From: a virus
Direction: 5' to 3' (one strand)
DNA: 64,000 nucleotides
Virus record (IMG/VR): IMGVR_UViG_3300003877_000001
Location: 1 to 64,000 of that record
The position numbers and the translations under genes were made by a program. The first letter of the stretch is position 1; each line of letters starts with the position of its first letter. Positions 42,784 through 51,765 of the stretch are shown in pieces. Under the pieces are notes generated by a model that worked only from the letters and a program-made list of their open reading frames with translations, did no database searches and was not told the origin of the DNA.

Positions 42784-43596
42784 ATGAATATAACAACAAT
42801 AATACCTGTTCACGAATATAGTGAAGAAATTGAAAAATTACTTACTAATGCTCTTGATAGTATTTCTAAGCAAGATAAAATTGGAAAAGAAAGACCAGTA
42901 ACATTATTAGTATTTGCTGCTAAAATTGAAAAAGAAATTAATAAATTTGTTGATAAATATGAAACAGAGGTTAATTTAGTTTTACTTAAAAACGAAGATA
43001 AAACTGATTTTCAAAGTCAAATAAATTATGGTGTTGAAAATGTTGAAACCGATTGGTTCACTATACTAGAATTTGATGATGAATTAAGTACAACATATTA
43101 TAAAAATGCTTTAGATCATATTTCTAGTGTTGATAATATTGAATTATTTCTACCCATAATAGTTGAAACTAATAATAAGGAAGAAATTCTTAAAATAACT
43201 AATGAAACTGTTTGGTCTAAACAATTTGTTGGTGAAAATGGTGAAATGGGTTATCTAAATGTAAACGCACTTAATCAATATACTGACTTCAAATTTAGTG
43301 GTGGAATTTTCAATACTGAAGACTTTAAAGCTGTTGGTGGGTTAAAATCAAATATAATATTAACATTTACATATGAATATCTATTAAGAGTTCTTAATAA
43401 TGGTGGTAATATTTATATTATTCCTAAAATAGGACTAAAACACTTTGCAACTAGAGAAGGTAGTTTATTTGATACTTATAGTACTACATTATCAATAAAT
43501 GAAAGAAAATTTTGGTTTGATACTGCAAAAAAAGAATCTAATTTTATAAGTGATAGAATTATAGATATGTCATTGCTAAAAGCAAACGAAAAATAA
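42784..43596 (+). CDS. Family 2 glycosyltransferase
   Basis: 270 residues. ITTIIPVHEYSEEIEKLL, LLKNEDKTDFQSQINYGVEN and WFTILEFDDELSTTYYKNAL (D-D metal site) are in GT2 order; FSGGIFNTEDFKAVGGLK, then TYEYLLRVLNNGGNIY supplies the acceptor side. Follows the GT-B gene by 23 bp. The pair lies far from the main glycan island, beside late-transcription and baseplate genes, so it may glycosylate virion proteins. Confidence 0.75.
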   Translation: MNITTIIPVHEYSEEIEKLLTNALDSISKQDKIGKERPVTLLVFAAKIEKEINKFVDKYETEVNLVLLKNEDKTDFQSQINYGVENVETDWFTILEFDDELSTTYYKNALDHISSVDNIELFLPIIVETNNKEEILKITNETVWSKQFVGENGEMGYLNVNALNQYTDFKFSGGIFNTEDFKAVGGLKSNIILTFTYEYLLRVLNNGGNIYIIPKIGLKHFATREGSLFDTYSTTLSINERKFWFDTAKKESNFISDRIIDMSLLKANEK

Positions 43597-43620
43597 CTCT
43601 AAATTGATAATTTATGATAT

Positions 43621-44382
43621 ATGACAACAAAAAGAAAATTAAAAGTTGGAACACTATACTTTGCAGAACGTGAAGAACAAGCAGTGGTAGATTATATTAA
43701 TGCTAATAGTTCTGATATAAGACATAAAATATATAATGATATTTTAAGAGAGCCATTCAGAAAAATGACTGAATCAATACTCCGTAGGTATCCAATACAT
43801 ATTGGAAATTATGATATTCATGAAGTAGAAGCAGATGCTTTATCACACTTAATTGTTCAAATGGTTAAATTTAATCCAAATAAAATTAATAAGGCAGGAA
43901 AGAAAGTAAAAGCTTTTAGTTATTGTCAAACAATTGTAAGAAATTTTTATAAAGATCATAGTAAAAAAAGTAATAAGGAAAAATTAACTTTATTATCGTG
44001 GGAAGATTATTCATCTGATGTAATGGGTAGAGATGAGTATCTATATGAAATAGATGGGTATTATAATGATCTTGAAATATTAATGAAACAAATAATTAAA
44101 AGTATGAGAGAAAGAATAGATACCGATGCTTCTTTAAAGAAAAATGAAATTATTGTTGGTGAAGCAATTATTGATGTATTATCCAATTGGCATATCTTAT
44201 TCATGGAAGATACTCCTGATGGTAAAGTTACTAAAAAAATAACAAATAAATATCAGAAGAATAAAATTTTACAACTCCTAAAAGAACAAACAAGGCTCAA
44301 CACTAAAGAAATTAGAATATCAATGAAGCCATTTAAAGAGATATATTATTTAGAAAAGAAAACTTTCTATGAAGACGAATAG
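43621..44382 (+). CDS. 55: Late-transcription sigma factor, T4 gp55-like
   Basis: 253 residues. EPFRKMTESILRRYPIHIG, EVEADALSHLIVQMVKFNP and KAFSYCQTIVRNFYKDHSKK form the sigma region 2 arrangement of gp55-type and other minimal sigma factors; there is no clear region 4. T4 gp55 directs RNA polymerase to short late promoters with only a -10-like element. The repeated GTATTTATA motif is the natural candidate target in this phage. Confidence 0.75.
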   Translation: MTTKRKLKVGTLYFAEREEQAVVDYINANSSDIRHKIYNDILREPFRKMTESILRRYPIHIGNYDIHEVEADALSHLIVQMVKFNPNKINKAGKKVKAFSYCQTIVRNFYKDHSKKSNKEKLTLLSWEDYSSDVMGRDEYLYEIDGYYNDLEILMKQIIKSMRERIDTDASLKKNEIIVGEAIIDVLSNWHILFMEDTPDGKVTKKITNKYQKNKILQLLKEQTRLNTKEIRISMKPFKEIYYLEKKTFYEDE

Positions 44383-44403
44383 TATAAAGTTTTGTTATAC
44401 TCA

Positions 44404-44412
44404 GTATTTATA
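44404..44412 (+). promoter_or_regulatory. GTATTTATA motif for the plus-strand baseplate operon
   Basis: Plus strand, 15 bp before the ATG at 44427. Confidence 0.5.
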
Positions 44413-44426
44413 TTAAATATTGTATT

Positions 44427-44789
44427 ATGCCAAGAAAGAAAAGAACCAAGTTAAAATTTACTGAAGATGGTGTGAATCAATACATGCAAGAACTGTATGA
44501 TGATTCATTTACTTTAAAATCAAAAATTGATGTATTATTCAGAAAATGGGAAGCTAAAATTAAAGAAGGTGGTGAAATTGCTGCAATGGGCGATAGTATC
44601 GTTAAATTAATAGGTGCTATGGCAAAAAACCAAGATCAAAGAATTATGATTTTAAAATATCTTAAAGAAATTGTATTTGTTGATGGTAAAAATGGTGAAA
44701 ATACACCAGAATCTGGTAATACTGATAGAGAAGCAATTATTAAAGCTGCTCAAGATGCAATGAAAGAATTAGAAAAAAAGAAAGATTAA
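44427..44789 (+). CDS. Unknown charged helical protein
   Basis: 120 residues, basic start (MPRKKRTKLKFTEDG), predicted helical throughout, Lys/Glu-rich end. First gene of a run of baseplate-type genes to 48122. Could be a small virion or assembly protein; no family recognised. Confidence 0.5.
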   Translation: MPRKKRTKLKFTEDGVNQYMQELYDDSFTLKSKIDVLFRKWEAKIKEGGEIAAMGDSIVKLIGAMAKNQDQRIMILKYLKEIVFVDGKNGENTPESGNTDREAIIKAAQDAMKELEKKKD

Positions 44790-44795
44790 AATGGG

Positions 44796-46103
44796 ATGGG
44801 GATTATTGATAATAAAAGAAACGTATTTAGCCAAATTGGTGCATTAACATCGGTTAAGGATAATCAAAATGTACCAAATCCAAAAGATTCTATATCATCA
44901 ATAAATAATTCAAAAGAAATTGTACCTTTTTTATTAGATCTATTAGTTGTAATGGTAGGTAGTGAAAAATTAAAAAGTACTGTTGGTGAATTAATGACAA
45001 CATTCATTAGAAATGTTGAACCGAAATTAAAAGATGAATTAAAAAATCAAACAATTGAGTTTAATTCAGATCAAACATTACCATCATCATTTAATACTAG
45101 TGGTATTGCCGTACCAGCAGGGGATATTGATACTTACGAAAAATTAAAAACCGATCCATCATCACAAACAGGTAGTTTATTATATAATAATAATCCTAAT
45201 GATTTTGATGTGAAATCACGTAGTGCACAAGTAAATGCTGGTACTGATGTAACATTTAATAATACGAAAATAAATTTTAATGCAACATCAAATGAGTTTA
45301 GATATAAACCTACTAATTCATCTCAAACAATTGGAGATTTTACTAATGATTATATAGATGGTCTTACAATTATTAATGAAAAAGAATTTACATCTAAAAT
45401 AACAAATCAAATATTTGGTACAATAGATACTAATCAAAATAAAACTCAAAATCAATTAATATTAGAAGGAAAGTTAGATAAGAGTATAAACAAATTAATT
45501 AATGAAGCAGAATCGATTGAAATATCTGATGATGAACTTCGTAAAATTGAACAAGATGCTCAAAAAAGATTAGAAGGAATTCAAGATGTTGATGTTGGTT
45601 GTGGTGTTTTAATTAATATTGTTACATTAGATTCATTAGAAAATATGATTAGTATTACAACAGGTAGTACAGATCCCCTTACCGTAGGTAATGCATATTT
45701 AGAACTTGTTGAAAGTGGTTTTGATCCTGAAGATGAATCACAAGCAAAGGAAGATGGTGAGACAATAAAAGATGGATTTTTAAAACGTTTAATTAATGCT
45801 ATTGTTAGTACGTTAGTAGGTTCTGTAATATCACCACCACAAATAAGAGCATTATTTGCAATGACATCAGCATTTAAAAATAATGGAGTACCAGATATTG
45901 GTGACCCAATTGATGATTTAGTTAAAAGAAGAAAACTTGCAGATTGTTTAGCTAAACAAGCAAAAGCAACAATAAATGAATTTTTATTCGAATTAATAAA
46001 AAATGAAATGTTAAATTTAATTATTCCAGTAAGTAAATTAATATTAAAGGAAAAAATTAATCAGTATTTACAAATACTAAGAAGTTTAATAGGATTTATA
46101 TAA
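44796..46103 (+). CDS. Virion structural protein, probably baseplate
   Basis: 435 residues. Asn/Ser/Thr-rich middle and a helical, hydrophobic C-terminal region (IVSTLVGSVISPPQIRALFA; MLNLIIPVSKLILKEKI). Two ATG codons (44791, 44796) lie close; the one at 44796 is in frame. It is followed within 10 bp by small baseplate-like genes. Role inferred from the neighbourhood. Confidence 0.55.
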   Translation: MGIIDNKRNVFSQIGALTSVKDNQNVPNPKDSISSINNSKEIVPFLLDLLVVMVGSEKLKSTVGELMTTFIRNVEPKLKDELKNQTIEFNSDQTLPSSFNTSGIAVPAGDIDTYEKLKTDPSSQTGSLLYNNNPNDFDVKSRSAQVNAGTDVTFNNTKINFNATSNEFRYKPTNSSQTIGDFTNDYIDGLTIINEKEFTSKITNQIFGTIDTNQNKTQNQLILEGKLDKSINKLINEAESIEISDDELRKIEQDAQKRLEGIQDVDVGCGVLINIVTLDSLENMISITTGSTDPLTVGNAYLELVESGFDPEDESQAKEDGETIKDGFLKRLINAIVSTLVGSVISPPQIRALFAMTSAFKNNGVPDIGDPIDDLVKRRKLADCLAKQAKATINEFLFELIKNEMLNLIIPVSKLILKEKINQYLQILRSLIGFI

Positions 46104-46112
46104 AATAAAATT

Positions 46113-46283
46113 ATGATAACAGATCAAAAAATAAACAAAATCGTAGGAGTATATTTAATAGGTAATGATATTGAGAATATGACTCAATTAGCTGTTGGAT
46201 TTAAACCTAATTGGTTTAGAAGAATATGTACACAACTTTTTCTAGGATGGAAATGGGTTAGTGTAGAAGAATTAAAAAAATAA
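46113..46283 (+). CDS. Small protein of unknown function (56 aa)
   Basis: ATG 46113, TAA 46281-46283: MITDQKINKIVGVYLIGNDI ... RICTQLFLGWKWVSVEELKK. It fills the gap between two structural genes with 9 bp before and 1 bp after, the same tight spacing as its neighbours, which supports translation. Confidence 0.55.
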   Translation: MITDQKINKIVGVYLIGNDIENMTQLAVGFKPNWFRRICTQLFLGWKWVSVEELKK

Positions 46284-46284
46284 T

Positions 46285-46692
46285 ATGGCAACAGATTTCG
46301 GCAATTTAGATTCAATTATTGGTGGATTCAATAGAATATTACAAATACAAACTATTGGTGCTCCTACTAATATACCCTCACCATTAATATTGATTGGTGC
46401 ACCAAGAAGATCTGGATTATCTCCAACAGCAATAGCTTCAAGAATAATAACAAGAAAAAGTGAAGCAGGGTTACCTGTTGGTGCATTACCTTCTGGTGGT
46501 GTTGCACCTGATGAAATAATGGAAAGAATTAGAGTTGAAGAAATAATTAAAGCATTTCAAAATGAAAGTTTGATTACAGTTGTAATACCACCCGGTACTT
46601 CATTAACAGCAGCAGGTGCTTCGGTGGCAGGACCTGTTACAGTAGTAGGTTCAACAATAACATTAACAAAAGGATATGGAGTAATACAATAA
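46285..46692 (+). CDS. Structural protein, probably baseplate
   Basis: 135 residues. First half has Pro/Ile/Gly-rich segments (SPLILIGAPRRSGLSPTAIA), the end is beta-rich and apolar (SLITVVIPPGTSLTAAGASV, then GSTITLTKGYGVI). Overlaps the next gene by one base. No enzyme motif; part of the baseplate run. Confidence 0.5.
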   Translation: MATDFGNLDSIIGGFNRILQIQTIGAPTNIPSPLILIGAPRRSGLSPTAIASRIITRKSEAGLPVGALPSGGVAPDEIMERIRVEEIIKAFQNESLITVVIPPGTSLTAAGASVAGPVTVVGSTITLTKGYGVIQ

Positions 46693-46904
46693 TGAAGGAT
46701 TTAAATGAAATGACCCCAATAGAGTTGAATATATTAGTAAATAAGATAAATGAAAATCATCAAATGGTTAGAGATGAAATATATAAATCACTAGACCAAG
46801 TTGATGATCTAAAGAAAACTATAAATTCTAAATTAATAATAATGAAAAATTTAGAAGATAAATATGTTGAAATAATGGGTGTTTTAATGTCAAAACAAGA
46901 ATAA
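46692..46904 (+). CDS. Small coiled-coil protein
   Basis: 70 residues, heptad-like spacing of Ile/Leu/Val (IELNILVNKINENHQMVRDE; LDQVDDLKKTINSKLI), suggesting a coiled coil. One base before the spike gene start. Possibly an assembly factor. Confidence 0.5.
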   Translation: MKDLNEMTPIELNILVNKINENHQMVRDEIYKSLDQVDDLKKTINSKLIIMKNLEDKYVEIMGVLMSKQE

Positions 46905-46905
46905 A

Positions 46906-47793
46906 ATGTACGAAAAGAAACACATACAACAAACTAACACATATAAAAAACAAACAAACCAAGAAGCAAAAATAAAAAGTGTTTATTGGGGTGAAGTTAT
47001 ATCTATTGTAGATACAACTGATGGTGGTAGAATTAAAGTACGTATTCATGATCTTGATAATCAAATAACCAATAAAAATCTAGTTGATTGTTACCCATTA
47101 ATTCCTAAATTTTTACACGTATATCCTAAAGTTGGAGAAGTTGTAAGAATTATTTTAGAAGATTTACAATATCCACAAAGAGGTAGATATTGGGTTGGTA
47201 GCGTAATATCACAACCACAAAAAATTAATTTTGATAATATTTATACGGCATTATCGACAACACATCAAGCAGTATCTACACCAGAAATAGCACCTTCAAA
47301 TGTTCCAGAAGCAACTGGTATTTATCCAGAATTAGCTGACGTTGCTTTATTAGGTAGAGATAATACTGACATTATTTTACGTGAAAGAGATATTGAACTT
47401 AGAGCAGGTAAACACGAATTAGAAAATAATCTTAAATTAAATAAATTAAATCCAGCATCAATAAGACTTAGTTTTGATATTTCTACTGGTAATAGTGAAA
47501 CTGTGAGTTCTAATGTTGTAATGGCAGATAGAATTGCCTTAATATCTCACGATGGTATTCCTAAATTTAAAGGAGTCGAATTAGATGCTGCTGACAGGAA
47601 TAAAATATTTTCTGAGGCACATCCATTAGGTCGTGGAGATGTTATTGTGGATGCGCTAGAAATACTACGTAAAGCAATAATTCAACATATACATCCATAC
47701 GCTAGTCTACCAGTTGACAAATCAGGAATAGTTATTGACCTAGAGAAAATAGACTTTACTCAATTACTACAAAAAAATATAGTTATAAATTAA
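46906..47793 (+). CDS. 5: Baseplate spike/hub protein with gp5-like OB domain
   Basis: 295 residues. WGEVISIVDTTDGGRIKVRI, then YPLIPKFLHVYPKVGEVVRI and GRYWVGSVISQP form the OB-fold domain of gp5/VgrG-type spike proteins. No lysozyme domain follows; instead comes a beta-rich DIILRERDIELRAGKHELEN segment and a C-terminal His (IIQHIHPYASLPVDKS), as in phage spikes that lack the enzyme. The A7 run near the end may be a slippery site (see findings). Confidence 0.7.
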   Translation: MYEKKHIQQTNTYKKQTNQEAKIKSVYWGEVISIVDTTDGGRIKVRIHDLDNQITNKNLVDCYPLIPKFLHVYPKVGEVVRIILEDLQYPQRGRYWVGSVISQPQKINFDNIYTALSTTHQAVSTPEIAPSNVPEATGIYPELADVALLGRDNTDIILRERDIELRAGKHELENNLKLNKLNPASIRLSFDISTGNSETVSSNVVMADRIALISHDGIPKFKGVELDAADRNKIFSEAHPLGRGDVIVDALEILRKAIIQHIHPYASLPVDKSGIVIDLEKIDFTQLLQKNIVIN

Positions 47794-48122
47794 ATGAACC
47801 ACTAAAAAATAATAGATTTTTAGTTACTTTTACCGAAGGAATTAATATAGATGTAATACAAGTACAAAAACTTAAAATAACAAAAGATTTTCATACAATG
47901 GAAATAATGGAAATTGTTGGAAAACCTACAATATTTAACAATATTGAAATTAATACAGAAGTGAAATATGCAATTGATTTAGTAGACCCAACAGGTAAAT
48001 CATCAGAAACATTAAAATTTGAAGGTAAAATTGAAAATATGGAAATGAGTGAATTATCATATAATAATGATTCTATATTAACAACAAATATCCTAATTAA
48101 ACTAAAAACCTTGAAAATTTAA
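47794..48122 (+). CDS. Tube-like baseplate protein with a broken or recoded start
   Basis: About 110 residues. The conserved part, NEPLKNNRFLVTFTEGINID, then VIQVQKLKITKDFHTMEIME, resembles the N-terminus of tube-type proteins such as that at 49014. Its frame has no usable start: the ATG at 47794, placed right after the spike stop, is one base out of frame. Either one base has been lost after ATG (ATGAA[A]CCA would give MKPLKNNRF), or the frame is entered by -1 frameshift from the spike gene. The conservative start is an internal ATG at 47898. Confidence 0.5.
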
Positions 48123-48146
48123 ATAATTAATAGTATTATTGTATTT

Positions 48147-48947
48147 ATGGTTATACCAAATATACCACAAGAACTATTCTATAAATTTAATGACATCAAA
48201 TATCATGATGAACCACATAAATATTTTTTAGATGATAAGCAGTTTACTTCTGTAACTACATTAATTAATTCCTATGAAGAAGGGTTTGAAGAAGAAAAAT
48301 GGTCTAGAATAAAAGGTAAACAATTTAATGTTCACCCTAATGATGTTAAATATGGTTGGAGATTTATTAATGAAAGGGCAACAACTAAGGGTTCTGCTAT
48401 CCACGACTATATTGAAAATTTATTCTTAAATAAAATTTTCCCATATCCTAAAGATATGATTGAAAAAAAGTTTGGATATGATCCTGTTGAAGAAGAATAT
48501 CTTAAAACAAAAAAACTTGTTGATAATTTCTATAGTACTGTTAAAAATATATTAATACCAATTAAAACTGAATTAGTTGTTTATGATGAAGAATTCATGA
48601 TTGCTGGTATGGTTGATATGTTATTTTATAATCGTAAATCTAAGAAGTTTGAAATTTGGGACTGGAAAACTAATTCTGCCGATAATGCATTTAATGAAGA
48701 TGAAAATAATATTAGATTTTTAGAATATCCACTATATTTGGTTAATAATACTGAAATAGATATTTATTCACTTCAACTTTCAACATATAAATATATTATT
48801 GAGAAAAATATTAATATTCAATTAGGTGATTCACATATTGTTTGGTTCTCACATAAGAATGAAAACTTTGAAGTAAAAAAATGTAAAAATTTTACAAACT
48901 TAGCTGATGATATGCTTAGAGATCATCGTATGAAATTAAGTATATAA
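48147..48947 (+). CDS. PD-(D/E)XK nuclease, RecB/Cas4-like
   Basis: 266 residues. IAGMVDMLFYNRKSKKFEIW then DWKTN (G-x-x-D ... E-x-x-x-W-DWK) are the two catalytic motifs, and SLQLSTYKYIIEKNINIQLG contains the Q-x3-Y helix of this nuclease family. GSAIHDYIE (about 90) is the early motif. Likely a phage exonuclease acting in DNA processing or host DNA degradation. GTATTTATG overlaps the start codon. A terminator follows at once. Confidence 0.75.
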   Translation: MVIPNIPQELFYKFNDIKYHDEPHKYFLDDKQFTSVTTLINSYEEGFEEEKWSRIKGKQFNVHPNDVKYGWRFINERATTKGSAIHDYIENLFLNKIFPYPKDMIEKKFGYDPVEEEYLKTKKLVDNFYSTVKNILIPIKTELVVYDEEFMIAGMVDMLFYNRKSKKFEIWDWKTNSADNAFNEDENNIRFLEYPLYLVNNTEIDIYSLQLSTYKYIIEKNINIQLGDSHIVWFSHKNENFEVKKCKNFTNLADDMLRDHRMKLSI

Positions 48948-48975
48948 AAAAAAGGAACAATAAGTCCCTTTTTTT
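48947..48975. terminator. Bidirectional terminator
   Basis: A7-GG-x-AC ... GT-x-CC-T7 pairs around AATAA, with T runs on both strands; it separates the convergent nuclease and tail tube genes. Confidence 0.8.
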
Positions 48976-49013
48976 AGTCTAGTTATAACATAACCAAGTC
49001 CTAAAGCGAATTT

Positions 49014-49502
49014 TTAGTAATTTAAAATACATCTCCAAGGTTGGATTGTTACAGTAATTTTCTGTAATTCATCCGAACTATGATCATTTGTACCAAAGTC
49101 AACATCTACAATTTGTGCTTGCTCTATAAACCATTTTTCAACTTCTACACCTGTTGGATCAAGTGCCTTTAAGTTAATATTTTTCTTATATCCAGCTGCG
49201 TAACCCATACGACCAGTAAGTGATTCTGCGTGTAGTCTTACCCATTCCATTAATTGATTTGAGGTCGAAGGACCTATCGTATCAATAAATGTTATATCTA
49301 ATGTTCCCCACTTATATTTACCAGCAACGTAATTGAATTCATTAAGGTATGGTATTTCCACAGAATTTATATTTAATGTTGGTCTTTTGAAAGTTTGTAC
49401 TTTCCATACTTCTATTCCTAATTCGCTTGAAAACTCCGCAAAGAATCTATTTTCTCTTTTAGGTTCAAAATCAAACGGAATTCCTCTTAACATTTCTGCC
49501 AT
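49014..49502 (-). CDS. 19: Tail tube protein, gp19-like
   Basis: 162 residues. PKRENRFFAEFSSELGIEVW then KVQTFKRPTLNI is the conserved N-terminal strand and loop of T4-type tube proteins; GTLDITFIDTIGPSTSNQLM then EWVRLH and ITVTIQPWRCIL at the end match as well. Forms the inner tube on which the sheath (51766-54519) assembles. In T4, sheath and tube genes are adjacent; here a homing endonuclease and a small gene lie between. Confidence 0.82.
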   Translation of the reverse strand: MAEMLRGIPFDFEPKRENRFFAEFSSELGIEVWKVQTFKRPTLNINSVEIPYLNEFNYVAGKYKWGTLDITFIDTIGPSTSNQLMEWVRLHAESLTGRMGYAAGYKKNINLKALDPTGVEVEKWFIEQAQIVDVDFGTNDHSSDELQKITVTIQPWRCILNY

Positions 49503-49509
49503 TTCTCTA

Positions 49510-49549
49510 GTATTTATATTTAATTGTTATTATCTTTGTTGATAAATAC
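49510..49549. promoter_or_regulatory. Divergent GTATTTATA/GTATTTATC motifs
   Basis: GTATTTATA on the plus strand (49510-49518) faces the endonuclease gene and GTATTTATC on the minus strand (49549-49541) faces the tail tube gene. Confidence 0.45.
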
Positions 49550-49569
49550 TTTACAAATAAAAAAAAAAT

Positions 49570-51291
49570 ATGATTATTGAAAAATTTAAACAATATTTTA
49601 CAACTAATAATAAATCTGGATATAAAACTAGAGAAAAACACGTAGAAAAAAAATTTTCTAAATTATATAATAATATTGAAAATTATCAATTAAATCATTC
49701 TAAGATGTTATTTAATCAAAAATTATATAATTATTTATATAACATAAAAAAAATCCCAAAATGTCTAACATGTGGTAGTGAAATTAAATGGAGAGGTGTT
49801 TTTACCGAAGGATATAGAAAATATTGTAATTTACAATGTGGGGGGAAGGGTGAAAAAAGATTAAATAATATTAAAAATACTGTAAAAGAAAAATATGGTG
49901 TTGAGTATATTAGTCAATCTGATGAAATTAAGAATAAAATTAAAAGTAATAATCTAAAAAAATATGGTGTTGAACACTGTTTTCAATCTGATGAAATTAA
50001 GAATAAAATAGAAAAAACAAACCTAGAAAGATATAAAACAAAACACCCAATACAATCTGATGAAATTAAGAATAGAATTAAAAGTAATAATTTAAAAAGA
50101 TATGGTGTTGATAATCCAAGTAAATTAAAATCTGTTAAAGAAAAACTAAGACATACTAATTTAAAAAAATATGGTGTTGATAGTGTGATGAAGGTTGAAA
50201 GTATTAAAAATAAATTATTAGATAGTAAACTAAATAAATTCGTATTAAAAAATAAATTAAATTTTGGTGTTGATAATATTGTTAATAAAAGTAGTAGTCA
50301 ATACTTAATAAAAAATCAATGTACTGAACATGATGAATATTTAATTGATAAGTCATTATTTTATCATAGAGTAAAATATGGAGTAAGAAACACATGTACA
50401 ATATGTAATCCTATCTCTGAACAATCATCAATAAAAGAAAAGGAAATTAAAGATTGGTTAATATCAGATTTAAAACTTAATATCATTGAAAATGATAGAA
50501 AAATTCTTAATGGTAAAGAAATTGATATATTTCTTCCAAATTTTAATTTAGCAATTGAATTTAATGGATTATATTGGCATTCAGATTTATTTAAAGATAA
50601 AAATTATCACTTAAATAAAACAGAATTAGCAAATGCAAAGGGAATTCAACTACTACATATCTTTGAGGATGAATGGGTTTATAAATCTGATATTGTTAAA
50701 TCCATAATTAAAGCTAAATTAGGATTAATTGAAAATAAAATATTTGGTAGAAAATGTATTATTAAAGAAATAACTTCTAAAGAATCAAAAGAATTTCTTA
50801 ATAAAAATCACATACAAGGTAATGTTAATGCAAGCATTAGATTAGGTTTGTTTTATAATGAAAAATTAGTTAGTTTAATGACCTTTGGAAAATTAAGAAA
50901 AATGATGGGTGGTAAGTCTAAAGAAGGTGAATATGAAATGTATAGGTTTTGTAATAAATTAAATACAAGTATAATAGGTGGAGCAAGTAAATTATTTAAA
51001 TATTTTTTAAATAATTATAAACCAAAACAAATAATTTCATATGCCGATAGGAGATATTTTGATGGTAATTTATATGAGAAATTAAAATTTAATTTTATTC
51101 ATTCAACAAAACCAAATTTTTGGTATTTTAAACAAAATAGTTTAAATAGAGAATATAGATTTAAATATAATAAAAATATTTTAATAAAAAAAGGATATAA
51201 TAAAACTAAAACAGCAAATGAAATTATGTCTGAAATTGGTTATTTATGGATTTATGATTGTGGAAATCTAAAATTTAATTATTCATCTTAG
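49570..51291 (+). CDS. Homing endonuclease, Vsr-like (EDxHD-type) nuclease with zinc finger and repeats
   Basis: 573 residues. N-terminal Cys4 finger (KCLTCGSEIKWRG ... YCNLQCGG, about 62-92); five 22-residue repeats of the [20 protein letters not shown] type (about 105-215); then a nuclease domain [20 protein letters not shown] with WHSD and LLHIFEDEW (about 315-375), the acidic/His arrangement of Vsr-like homing enzymes; and a C-terminal target-recognition part. Inserted between sheath-side and tube genes on the opposite strand. Paralogue at 61546. Confidence 0.75.
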   Translation: MIIEKFKQYFTTNNKSGYKTREKHVEKKFSKLYNNIENYQLNHSKMLFNQKLYNYLYNIKKIPKCLTCGSEIKWRGVFTEGYRKYCNLQCGGKGEKRLNNIKNTVKEKYGVEYISQSDEIKNKIKSNNLKKYGVEHCFQSDEIKNKIEKTNLERYKTKHPIQSDEIKNRIKSNNLKRYGVDNPSKLKSVKEKLRHTNLKKYGVDSVMKVESIKNKLLDSKLNKFVLKNKLNFGVDNIVNKSSSQYLIKNQCTEHDEYLIDKSLFYHRVKYGVRNTCTICNPISEQSSIKEKEIKDWLISDLKLNIIENDRKILNGKEIDIFLPNFNLAIEFNGLYWHSDLFKDKNYHLNKTELANAKGIQLLHIFEDEWVYKSDIVKSIIKAKLGLIENKIFGRKCIIKEITSKESKEFLNKNHIQGNVNASIRLGLFYNEKLVSLMTFGKLRKMMGGKSKEGEYEMYRFCNKLNTSIIGGASKLFKYFLNNYKPKQIISYADRRYFDGNLYEKLKFNFIHSTKPNFWYFKQNSLNREYRFKYNKNILIKKGYNKTKTANEIMSEIGYLWIYDCGNLKFNYSS

Positions 51292-51688
51292 GAGTTTCAT
51301 CATCAAATCTAGTATATCTATTAATTGTTATTTGTGGTAATATACCTGTTCTACGATATGCACGTTGTTCCATTGGACTTAATTTAGTAATATCAACTAC
51401 AATTTCTTCATTAATAACTTCTTCTTTTGTTTTTTCTATTTCTTGTTCTAATATTTTAATTAATTCTGCTTCAGCATCAATACCATGATTATCTTCTAAT
51501 ATTTTTATATCTTCTTCAACTACATTAACAGTAATTTCTAAATCTTCGGAAAAATCATCATCCTCATACTCGATAGAAAATCTTTCATCAAATAATTCTT
51601 GAACTTGTTCAACCTTCATTTTATTTAATTCCTTTTTAGTAAATTCACCATTTTCAATTAAATGTTTAATCATATCGTCCTTTTTCAT
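51275..51688 (-). CDS. Unknown acidic protein between sheath and tube genes
   Basis: 137 residues, Glu/Asp-rich. Begins with a helix-turn pattern (DDMIKHLIENGEFTKKELNK, a SAP/HeH-like shape) and ends LSPMEQRAYRRTGILPQITI. Its 3' end overlaps the convergent endonuclease gene by 17 bp. Position suggests a tail-assembly protein; no family recognised. Confidence 0.5.
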   Translation of the reverse strand: MKKDDMIKHLIENGEFTKKELNKMKVEQVQELFDERFSIEYEDDDFSEDLEITVNVVEEDIKILEDNHGIDAEAELIKILEQEIEKTKEEVINEEIVVDITKLSPMEQRAYRRTGILPQITINRYTRFDDETPKMNN

Positions 51689-51704
51689 AAGAATTATATT
51701 TTTT

Positions 51705-51713
51705 CATAAATAC
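51705..51713 (-). promoter_or_regulatory. GTATTTATG motif
   Basis: Minus strand, 16 bp before the start at 51688, directly after the hairpin that follows the sheath gene. Confidence 0.45.
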
Positions 51714-51715
51714 TG

Positions 51716-51759
51716 AACATAATCTAAAGTGGTCTAATTAGACCACTTTAGATTATGTT
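51716..51759 (-). terminator. 44-bp perfect palindrome after the sheath gene
   Basis: AACATAATCTAAAGTGGTCT, then AATT at the centre and its exact complement; 22-bp arms with no mismatches. It begins 6 bp after the sheath stop. There is no long T tract, so it may act as terminator, RNA 3'-end protector or both. Confidence 0.65.
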
Positions 51760-51765
51760 TATTAA

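Noticed and set aside
46906-47793. Calling the spike protein a lysozyme-bearing gp5.
   Set aside because: Only the OB-type domain is recognisable; no catalytic lysozyme segment is present.
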